From Anthonomus grandis grandis (taxonomy: Eukaryota; Arthropoda; Insecta; Coleoptera; Curculionidae), in NCBI RefSeq assembly GCF_022605725.1, contig NC_065563.1, positions 8,272,518 to 8,336,517 on the forward strand: a stretch of 64,000 nucleotides of DNA, in the 5' to 3' direction. The number at the start of each line of letters is the position of its first letter. The stretch's first letter is position 1. Below the pieces are notes generated by a model that was given only the letters and a program-made list of their open reading frames with translations, did no database searches and was not told where the DNA came from. Below, in pieces: positions 47,201-59,200 of this stretch. A program made the position numbers and the translations under genes.

Positions 47201-50200
47201 AATCTTAAAATAAGTATAAACAATGTAACTTATATTTTACTCAAACTACTTCTCGATTTTCTTCAAAGTCCATTGCAGAACTATTGGCTTTCATTTTTGA
47301 ACTCTCCTGAATAAAATGGTTTACATCCTCCTGATAATTGATTTGGCTAGTTGTGGGTTGATAAACAAATAAAACATTATCCTCTTCCTCTTCACTCACA
47401 GTTGGGGAACCTACAACAAACTTGCTCCTCTGGCTTTTATTACAATTTTATGCTGATAGCTATTTGAGTTTGGTCTTGTTGACATGTTCCTTGAATGCGA
47501 ATGCTTCCCCCAGACCTCTCACTTTGCACGCGCTATTAAATCCTAAAAGTAAACACAACAAAACATACTTATGTATGTTTGATAATGATAACTAAGACGT
47601 TTTACAACCTCTGATATCGCTCCTGTTGCAATTGTAAAATATGTGTTCTTCCCCATTTTTAAACTTGTTTCGGGTCTGACAAGCATAATCTACTTCCCTA
47701 TTATCTTGTGCCCTCCAAGATGTGAATTCTTCAAAATTCCTAAAATTTAAAATTGATTCTTTGACAGTTATATGGTGAATATCAAGCAGATGTTTGAATA
47801 GTTAGTAGTAGCAGTTAAAATATGAAAATGTCTGGATATCATTAGTACACATTGGACATATAATGTGTTTTATTTGTTCCTTCCCAACAAATTCAGGGTG
47901 AAACTTTTTCCAATGCCTGTTTCTGGTAGATGTGCTTGAAAATTCCTTATGACAAACTTTACAGATTGCATTTTGTTGACTGCAAAATAAATAATTATTC
48001 AAATTAGAACTAAAAAAATTATATGTATCTTACCTTAGTGATGCCATAATTGTCAACAGACAGCAACAGATAAGTGCAAATATTGGTTTAAGTGGAAGGA
48101 AATTAATGCACTAAGAAATACTGGCAAGTTTATTGATAGGTAATGAAACTCAAACACTAAATTGTTTGTTTTTGAGCCCAAAACCAGCACAGATATGGAT
48201 TGTATAGATAATGGAGTAAAGACTCAACACTCTACACTATGAATTTTCACTCAAATAGTCGCAAAGTTGATATAATTGTTGATAATTAAATCAATTATTA
48301 GGAAGCAAGCAAAGCAAATAAAATATGCAATATAGGTTAAGTTAAACAAAACCAATGCCTTGATTTTCAATTTCCGTAGCTAATCGGCAACGAAATTTGA
48401 CGTACGAACTTTCACGACAGGATCAGCAGTGCTGCTCCACTCTCAATTTCTCTGATTGGCTAGGCATATTTGTATTTTAACGTATGCTTGTTTAATACAT
48501 AATAAAATTACTGGATACGCATTTAAAACGAAGTTGGCGGTTGTTTTTTGGTTTTTGGCATTTAAATGACTGATAAATGTCATTGTAAAATACAATTTAC
48601 TTTGTCAAAGTAAAATTAGTTTCATAGAGTGTTTTACAAATTACTATTTATTATTAATAAGAAGGGCATTGCCTTTGTTGAGTTTGGTACTTTGTGTTTC
48701 TAAGTTTAAAAAGCAAACATGGATTTTACGTATCAAGAACAAGCTGATATTCACATTATGTTTGAAAGAGCATTTGGTAATTGTGTTGAAGCAAGACGAT
48801 TGTATCATGAGGCATTTCCTAACCGACGAGTGCCACACCGTACGGTTTTCGCAAGAGTAGATCGTAATTTATGGGAAACAGGTAAATTCAAAAATGTGAG
48901 TAATATTGCATAATATCTACTTAAATTTTGCTTAAGGAACATTTCGAGTAGTGCGCCCCAAGGCAGTAACCTCGCCCCAATGCTGTTCGATCTATTTATT
49001 AATGATTTAGTTGATTGTATGGAGAGTTTCTGTCTTTTATTCGCTGATGATCTGATGTTGTTTCGTATCATTCGTACTATGCTGGACTGCCTGAAGCTGC
49101 AAGAGGACATGAATAGGGTCTTTGAATGGTGTGAAAGAAATAAACTACCCTACTGTGACAAATGTAAAAAGGAAAATTACAATTTCCATTCTTCATGAAG
49201 AGATTTTATACCCATATATATTGAGTGGTTCTCAGTTGCTAGACTGTTCTTCAGTGAAGGATTTGGGCATTGAAGTAGATAAGAGGCTTATATTCAACCA
49301 GCATGTAGCACAGGTCACTGGTTCAGCCTTAAAATCTCTCGGGTTTGTAGTAAGGTCCACTTCTCAATTTAAGAATATATCCAGCTTGACTGTATTGTAC
49401 AATTCATTAGTAAAGTCTAAATTAATGTATGGCTCTATGTTGTGGTTCCCCACCTATGATGTTCATGTTAACAGACTGGAGTATGTACAGCGCAGATTCT
49501 TACTTTCTTACTTACTTTCTGTTAAGTTGGATGGAGTATATCCAGTAAGAGGTGTGGAACAGGAGTACCTGCTGAATAGATTCAACTATTTGTCACCAAA
49601 GCAAAGTACTATTCTCTCTAGTTAGATATTTGTATATAAACTTTGCAATAATAAAATTGATTGTTCTGAGCTCTTAGAGAGGCTACCTCTATTTGTTCCT
49701 CCTGCCAATACAAGGAGGCACCATATATTTTATCTCTTTCTTAACTTGCCGAGCAAAGCTCCACTGTGCCGTGCTTGTACATGGTATAATCAGATGAATG
49801 CTTTAGATGTCGACATCTTTAGCAGCACTGAATATGTTTTTTATGAAAGGATGTGTTCCTCTCTTAATTTGAATGATACCTGATTATTTTTCTGTGATTG
49901 TTATCATTTGGTTAGTGTGTCTTAAATTCTTACAATTATGGTATTATTTAAAATTTTGTTATCACTCTATATTGGATTTTATATTATTTTTTTTGTACTA
50001 CTTATTTAAGGTACTTATAACTTGTACTGTTTTAATTTTAATTATTTCGATTGTCTTGTAATTGGGAATTTTCCTGTTGGACAATACATTTGAATTTGAA
50101 AATTTGAATTTGAATTTCAAAGACAGGAAGTTGTTGGGCGATCAAGAAATGCCAGAACCCTAGCCTTAGAAGAACGCGTGCTAGATCGTATTGAAGAAGA

Positions 50201-53200
50201 TCCATCTTTGAGCACTCGCATCATTGCAAATCAGGAAAGGTCCTCTCAGTCAACCGTATGGAGAATTTTGCACGATATGTTACTCTACCCTTATCATATT
50301 CAACGGGTTCAGGCTTTGCGTTGCTTTTGAAAATTTTGAGAAGAAAATTTTATTTACTGACGAGGCCGGCTTCACAAGAAACGAAATTTTCAATTTCCAC
50401 AACAACCACCTATGGACTGATGAGAATCCCCATGCTACGGTACAGAAGGCACATCAGCAGCAGTTTAGTTTAAATGTGTGGGCGGGAATAATCGATGGGC
50501 ATCAAAAAGGACCTGTATTTATGCCGCAACGACTTAATGGACAAATTTACACAATTTTTTTACAGAATGAATTACCACAAATATTAGAAAATCTACCACT
50601 TCAATTACGAACACAAATGTGGTTTATGCACGATGGTGCTCCCCCACATTTTAGCATTCTCGCTAGAGAACATTTAAATAATGCCTATCAAAACCGCTGG
50701 ATAGGTCGTGGGGGTCCAGTGCCATGGCCACCACGGTCTCCTGACCTAAACCCCCTTGATTTTTATTTATGGGGACACCTAAAACAACTAGTTTATTCCC
50801 GCCCTATACCCAATATTGATGTTCTCAGGCAAAGAATAGAGGAAGGATTTCAGACAATTAAAAACAATCCAAGAATTCTACCACGTGTGCACCATAATCT
50901 AATAAAAAGATTAAGAGCTTGCCGTGACGCGAATGGTAATAATTTTGAACACTTTCTATAAATTGTTAAATAAAATGTGAGTAAAAAGTGTCTTTTTTGT
51001 CGATCGTAATGCGAATTAATTTTCATCAATAAACATATGCAATCAGAACATTTTCAAAGTCGCTTTTCTCGTAAATGGTACCCTCTATCGAATTGAACTA
51101 AGAGTACCTTTTTTACATATAAGACTCTAAAATTTTATAATTTTCAAACAAAATCACAATAACCTAAAGAGTAAAAGAAAAAGGGATGTTTTTACCCTTA
51201 CCAACCCCCGCATGTGACGCACCTGAATAACAACGCACCTTATTCACAACGAAATGTTTATGCAGTACACCAATTTTCAAAATTTAATTCTAAAGGGTTT
51301 TAAAGTTATAGAGAAAAAATTGTCTTCAAGGGGTCCTATTCAAAGGGGCGTAGCTCCCTTAGGAAGCAATTTCAGACCCATATTAATATGAACTTTTTGC
51401 CTTATTTTCATACAAGGATTACGCCCCTGAAAGGATGCCGCTTACTTTTGAATCATCGTGTATATGTATAATATATATAATGTATATATGTACATATGTA
51501 GTGCCAAGTAAAGCGTACCTTCATACCTGCAATCTGGTCCTGTCTGTCGAGCTGGTTGTGTAACGCCTTTTTGACATAACTTTTACAACACATACCTTCC
51601 ATAACTTTTACCAAGTAATCGGGATTTTATTTTTGTATTTTTCCCAGTTTCGTACTCTCTTTTTTCGTTTCGGTTGTAACTCATTACTTTCCCCAGAGGT
51701 ATTAGACATTGTGCTAATAAATAAAGTTAAACAAAATATTTTTTGTTTATATTTACAAAATGGCAACTGTTAACAGAGCACACACACTCACGCACATGTG
51801 CCGTCAACTAAATCAATAAACATCTAACCCAAAAATGGATGAGAGAATGAGAGATCGACGGAAACCCTTCCACCATTCATAGCGATGCTAGCGCCACGAG
51901 AATTACTGTATGAAGGTAACAAGTTCCCTTTATACAGTCAATCAAAATTTCATCCTATGATATTTTTCCTATCGCGAGCAGAAGTTTCCTTTATAGACTA
52001 GGTGGTCCGTTAACATGAATTCTACAATATCTATATGTTAGTTTAATTTCGTCCAAATGTGGACTTGTTCCCTTTATACAATAACCGCTTCAATTTAGCT
52101 ATTTTGTTTTGTTAAAAAATGCAGCTTTAGTTTTTTCTTGAAACCCGCTACTGACATTACTTTTATAGGATTCGGAACAAGGTCATTGTAAATTGCCACA
52201 GCATTATACAAAAAACTACGACGAATGAACGCTGCTTGATATCTAGGAATTGACAACTTATTTATAAATCTTAGATGTGCTTCATGTAAATTTTTCTGAA
52301 AAGTAAGTTTTTTGCGGAGATAGGGAGGAGTAGACGACGCTAGCAGTCTATGCACAAAAATCGATGATGATTATGCTCAATCTTTCGCGGTTTCCACCAG
52401 AGAGAGAGTTCCTCAATGATGGCTTGAAAGAATCTGACTAAAAACTATTTAAACTTTATTATAGTAACCACTTGTTTTACTGTTTTATTAAAACTTATAA
52501 TGGCGTTTCCAGAGGGCTCCTCAGATCCCAATTAAGCAGGAGCCAAAGGTGCAGCCCAAGCCGGTTACGAGCACGCCGGTCCCCGCAGCTCAGCCCCCCG
52601 CTGCGCCCCCTGCTCCCGTGGTTTCAGCTCCAGCGGCTTCGGCTGCGGAAAGTGCACCGGCACCGACAGAACCGGTTGACGTGGAAATGGGTGGGGAGAG
52701 GAAGAAGTTTTGGATAAAGAGTAAGGGTGAGTTTTCACAAGAGTTTTTTTGTAATAACTCTTAATTTCTAATAAAATCTCTACTGGCCTGTGATAAATAC
52801 CATCCTTCTATTATATTTAATTTATAATATTCCCATTTTTCTGGATGTTTAGTGCATTTAAACTGCTGAAGAGCTGCTTCTCTTAATTTCTGCATTTTCT
52901 TAATATTCTCTGTAATCCAAGTTCCTACCTTGGGGTTTTTTAGGCAATGTAATTGTTTTAAGAGGAGCGTGAATATCAAATAGGCTAGTTATAGCATTGT
53001 TCAGAAATACGACTTTTTGATTAACATCAACGATATTGTCACAAGACTACGAAGTGGCCGAAAAACTCAGAACAGATAACACCAGTGCGTTTAATTTGGT
53101 CATAATTAGATACCATCCTTCTATTATATTTAATTTATAATATTCCCATTTTTCTGGATGTTTAGTGCATTTAAACTGCTGAAGAGCTGCTTCTCTTAAT

Positions 53201-56200
53201 TTCTGCATTTTCTTAATATTCTCTGTAATCCAAGTTCCTACCTTGGGGTTTTTTAGGCAATGTAATTGTTTTAAGAGGAGCGTGAATATCAAATAGGCTA
53301 GTTATAGCATTGTTCAGAAATACGACTTTTTGATTAACATCAACGATATTGTCACAAGACTACGAAGTGGCCGAAAAACTCAGAACAGATAACACCAGTG
53401 CGTTTAATTTGGTCATAATTAGTGACTATTAGGGAACAATTCGTCGCCTCAATGCAAAATTATTGTAAGTCGCCAAAAGCAAATTTTACAGGAGAAGGTA
53501 TTTTTTATTTTTTTCTTAAACTAAATTATATTTCTCAATGAAATTCATGAATCTATATTAAAATTAAAGGACGAGATTAATGCTAATAACTTTTAGACTC
53601 TATGTTTATGAATAATCAAATTTAAGGACAATATTACATAACAATTTAGGTCTTGTAAGTCCCTATTTGTGGACTTACAATAGATAATGAAATGTGACTT
53701 ACAATAGTTCTAAAATAAAAGCAAAATCTTTGATAAACAAAACTTATATTTCTTTTATGTTTTATAACATATCATTTTATTTTTATATAAAAATAAAATA
53801 TATAGGTATTCTAAGGATTCTATAGCAACTCAAAATTTGCAAACAAAAACTAAGAAATTATGTTAAATTAAATAAAAGAACACACTGTTCAAAACTTACA
53901 ACCTAATAGGAATCAGGATTTATAGGAGAAACCTCATAGGGACCTAAATTATACATTTTAGAATTAAGCCTAAAAAAATAACATAACATAGAAATTTATC
54001 TAAGTATTTTAAAATAGGTTATTCACTGTCCTCATCGTTTTTATTAGGTTGAGTTGTAAACGGTAAAGCTTTAAAAAATCATGATACGGAGTAGTTATGA
54101 CTCCTTTTTCACAGAGATAGATTAAATGGTCATACTTTTTCTTTTGAAGAGGAATTTTTTATCATAGAGACATTTGAGGTGTAAAGTCCAGTGCAGCGAT
54201 ATATTAGAATGGTCACCCGTCAAAACACCAGCATTCCACCTGCCAAACAATGTCATCCACCTTCTATTTACATTGTTTGACAAGTAAAATGCTGGTGTTT
54301 TGACGGGTGACCATTCTAATATATCGTTGCACTGGACTTTACATCACAAACCTGAATATGAACTTTTTTCCTTCCCAACAAATTTATTTTCTTAAAAGTA
54401 CTGTCATACTGTGTTTTAAAAAATAAAACATTTAAGACGTTTGGATCAAACATGACTATTTTAAACTTATTTTTGTAAACTTTATCGTTATCCTCGTCTC
54501 TATCAAAATTAATAGCTGTTTTTATTTGAAGATCTTTTAAGTCATATACCTAATCTTGAGATAACTCATGGACACAATATAATGGTGATTTTTTCTTAGC
54601 CGTTCTTACTAGTGTATACCATTGATCTGGTGTAAATATTGGAATGTTTCTGGAGGCCCTTTCAATTAGGGCTCGGAATTTCTGACATTTTTGTATTCAA
54701 TTAGTCGTTTTTCGATTTGTTCGAATAGTCGAATAATTCAAATTATTCGATTTATTTGAATTATTCATAATTCGGTTATTCGAATATTTGAATATTCCAA
54801 TAAAATTAATCAATTAGATTGGTAGTCAAATATTTGAACAGCTGTTTATTTAAAATTTAAACAAAATCTGTATTGTTGTGACGAATTCATAATGAGTTAC
54901 TTATTATATTGGGTATTACGTCACTTATAGCAAAAATCAATTTAGAAATGTTTATCTCACACGCTCAACAATTGAAAAGAAGAAGAAAATAGACTTATTC
55001 ACGTATTTAAAAGAAATATGAACTTAAATCTGTAACGATACCATTTCTTCTTCTTTTCAATTGTTGAGCGTGTGAGATAAACATTTCTAAATTGATTTTT
55101 GCTATAAGTGACGTAATACCCAATATAATAAGTAACTCATTAAAATTTAAACACCGAAAAAATCGTTTTAAATATTATATTATCGAAAAATAATGGGAAC
55201 ATTAAAGAAATACCAATAAATCTATAAAATAAACATTTAAAAATAGATGAGCACAAATAAAAACTCTTAAACAAATAAACTCAAAAAAATAACATTTTAT
55301 AGAAACATACAATAAGGTTTCAAAATAACAAACGAATAGTTCAAAATGGATAAAGTAGAAAATAATGAAGAACTAAGTTACAGGATAAACAATGTAAACT
55401 TAAATATTACAAATTTACATTAAGAAAACAAAGCTTTTTAACATTGTCAGATTTTAGGCAGCTTCGTTTTGCATTAAAAATATTACCAGCATTAGAAAAA
55501 GCTCTCTCTGATGGAACAGATGTTGCAGGCACGCAAAGATAACGTTTTACATATTTTATAAGATTTGGATATTTGGTTTCATTATTTTTCCACCACTGCA
55601 AGGGACACATATTTTTGGAAATAACGCATTCGGAAACATACATATCAAGTTCATTAAATATTGTAGGCTGTTCATTTGGAAATAAGAGGTCCAAGACGGT
55701 TTTTTTGGTACAATTTTGATCATGTTCTGCGGCTGAAAAATCGTTATCGGTTTCTATTAGATTTGGAAAATATCTTTGTACCTTAATCAAAGAACCAATA
55801 AACCGTTCTTTATTTTTGAACCGCGGGTCCAAAAATGTGCTCATGTCAAAAATATTGATATCGATGGCACCAGTAACTGAGATACAACTACATTAAAGAC
55901 TTTATTATAGGCATTATCATTGAAATAGTTGGTTGCGAATCCGAAGAAAACAAATTGGCAACAATTTCAAAAGGTGCTAATATTATTATAATGCTTTCTA
56001 TCACTGTCCATTCTTCTTCGTTAAGCATTAATTGTCCAGCATGTGTTTTTGAAGTTACTGTTCTGTCAGATAAAACACCTGTTAGGGTCTTGGGGTAATT
56101 GGAAACGGTTTTCTCACTTTTAAAATTTGAGGTAAGTTTTTGAGTTTAAATGACGTCTTTTTAACTCAAAAATTAGAATGTAAATAAGCTAAACCCTCCT

Positions 56201-59200
56201 CTTGAAGGGGGCTATAAGTGTTTTTATATTAATATACACGTGTTTTAGGAAAAAAATAATTTGTTAACATATGTCGTGTTTACAATTACTCCAGACCTGA
56301 CGGGGTAAATGTAAACACGTTCCTGCTTAGTTGAGCATTACATCACATAAAATCATGGGGCAAATGTGAACAAAGTAGTTTTCATATCTTTTGTGACACA
56401 CATATACAATTTAAAGGCATGTTTACATTTACCCCATATTATCCCATACTAACAAAAACAAACCTGTATTTTGATTATTTTATTTCAAAATCTGTGGCTA
56501 CAGACAACCATTATTTTCAAACTTTTACTTATACATATAAACTTATACAAATGAACTAAAAATCTGTAAAATGTACACTAAATAACTAATACAAACGCAA
56601 CTTATTGCCGAGATATTTAACTAATTGCTCTCCTGTACTGGCACAGGTCCCAAAAATTTATACAAAATTCTTTCCCCTTTCATCTGAATCCCAGGATCTG
56701 AAGTATTCCTACAATCTGATCTATAGAAATGTAGCTGACATCGCTTTCGTTAACAGCAAACAGCATTTTAGAAGAATCCCAGGACTTCAGACCTGTGATT
56801 TTTATTTCTGTTGAATCATTTTCTTCAATCACACACACATATTTGAATATAGTGCTATTCCTTTTTCCTCCTTTGAAAGAAACCAATACAAATTGGCCTT
56901 TAGATAGTTGAGAAATATTTTCTACTTTTTCAATGTCTATATCTATATTAAATGTTTCATCGCACGAATCTTTATCGCTCTCATGGAAACTTATCTCACT
57001 TTCATCATCCGTTGTTTCTATTTTCTGTTTTTTTGTCTTTTTGGTTTGGGTCCCTATTTTTGGTGCTGTTATTTCTGTGGTTGTTTCTCGTTTTTTACCC
57101 TTCTTAGGTTTGGGTTTTTTTCTCTTCTGCTTCTCTTAGTCTTTTGAGCACTTCACTTGAGGTCAAAACTTCTCCATAAGTTTGTTGTTTTAATCTAGGA
57201 ATTACCAACTTATCTTGTATAGTAGCAGGTCTTAAGGGCACGACTTCATCAGGGATAAAAATACGAGAAAGGGTAATATTAGTTGCAGCAGATATTGATG
57301 GCTGGGAGTTCTCAGAATCTTGAAATGAAGTTGATGGCTGGGGGTTCTCGGAAACTTGAAATGAAGTTAATGGCTGGGGGTTCTCGGAAACTTGAAATGA
57401 AGTTGATGGCTGGGGGTTCTTGGAAAGTGGAAATGAAGTTGATAGCTGGGGGTTCTCGGAAGCGTGAGATGAGGTTAATGGTTGGGGGTTCTCGGAAGCT
57501 TCAAACGAAGTTGATGGCTGAGGAGAATGTATAGTTCCACTTGAACTTGTTTGAGCATCTTGACATGAAACACACCGGTCTCCCTCGCTTCTAGAGATTG
57601 TTGTGTTGGATGAAATATTAACAGTTGCAGGTTTATTTTCATGTTGTATTTTCTGTGGATTTTGTGAAGACTCTCTGAATTTTTTCAAATCTTCTATGGA
57701 AAACTCCTCTTCAGGAAACATGGTTGAGTCAACAGGGTATATGCCGGTACTTTTAAAACCTGATATTATATTCTTAGCCAGCATAGATTCTGTCCATGTT
57801 AAGCCGAGAAGTTCAGAAAACACGTTTTTAGATAATCGCCCTGAACCACGACCCATCTGCTGCTTACCGTACTTGATTAATTGCCTATTCCAACTGAGCT
57901 GTACTGGGCCAAACACACATTTGTCGAGGGGCTGCAGCTTATCTGTTAGATGACTTGGAAACTTCATAAGTTCGATATTGTATTTCATAGCCTCCTCAAT
58001 TAGCCTCACACTCATGTGGCTGCAATGGCCATCAAATAATAATAGGGCAGCTTGTTCTGGCAAATTTGTAGAAATTCTCAGGTTCTTAACATAAGGTATA
58101 AATGAAGTAGTAAACCAGTTGTAAAACTGAGGTTCCTCCATCCAACCATTCGTAGAAGCAGCGTACAGTGTTCCGGGGTAAGCATTTTGTGACGTCCACC
58201 GTGCTTGGACACCAGCACCTTTGAAAACGATCAGTGGGGGGAGGGCCCTACCATCTGCAGAAACACATGCCAGAACTGTGATGGATTCCCTGCCAGATCC
58301 ACCAGATACACGACAGAGCGCTTTACCTTTACTACCAATGGCTCTGATTCTACTTGGATCACAGTTGAATCCTGACTCGTCAGCATTAAATATAAAACTG
58401 CTTTTGTTATCCGTCAAATTATTTCCATCCATAACATTTTTGAGATCTTTATAAAACTTGTAAATAACTTCTGGTTTCCTTGCGTCCTTTCTTAACTTTT
58501 GGAGGTGTTCTGGCTTTTTTAAAGAAAGGTTTGGATTTCTTTTCATGAAAGAGTAGTACCAATCTTCGCCAGGGATACCGTCTTTGAAAGAAGTTTTCAA
58601 TGCTTTAGCATTTACATATTCTCCAACCAATTTCCGCATTTCGGCCTTATCACAGGGTAGACCCATTTTTGCCCTTGTCAATAAACATTTTGCAATTTCA
58701 TTTTCGATTTCTGGTGATAAAACTTGTGTACGACCTGGTCCAGTAACGTTCATCGAAGTTTTTCTTCCTGATATTCGATTATAAATAACAGCTTTTGGCA
58801 CTCTGTAATATATTTCGGCTTGACGGTAGCTCTTATTTTTGTTGATAACATCATCAACAGCGTGTGCAAGGTCTTCTGAGGAATATGACCGTCCACCTGT
58901 TTTTTTAACATAATTCCGTGGCATGGTAAGTGCTGCAAAAAAAAACATATATTAAATTATGTTACCATAAATATCCGAAATTCGCAATAACACTACCTGA
59001 CTAGTAAAAATGAGAAATTATTTTCATTTTATCAACAAAAACAAACAAAACTAACCAAAGTCAATAATTAAAAGAACGACTGTTGCTACTGGTTTCTTCC
59101 TTCTTAAAAATAGGTTATTAATGAATGTTTAAACTTGTTTTAATAGTGAAATTAATTTCCAAATATTGTTTACATTTACCCCAAAAGCTTGTTTTCATTT

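Larger units (their letters stand above)
44998..51460 (+). mobile_element. Mariner-type (DD41D) transposon with long inverted repeats and two internal insertions
   Basis: CAGGGTGATTCAAAAGTAAG at 44998 and CACGATGATTCAAAAGTAAG inverted at 51460 start inverted repeats that stay alignable for about 450 bp (to about 45445 and from about 51015). TA flanks lie at 44996-44997 and 51461-51462. A zinc-finger element (45447-48488) entered at the inner edge of the left repeat and a LINE (48893-50112) entered the gene. The original element would be about 2.2 kb. Confidence 0.9.

Noticed and set aside
57283..57534. Plus-strand open frame made of GGSRKLEMKLMA-type repeats
   Set aside because: It is the reverse strand of the 36-bp minisatellite in the intact pogo-like transposase.
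57104..58924. Possibility that the pogo-like transposase is a domesticated host gene
   Set aside because: It still has TA flanks, inverted ends and a precise insertion into a hAT gene, so it is a mobile copy.
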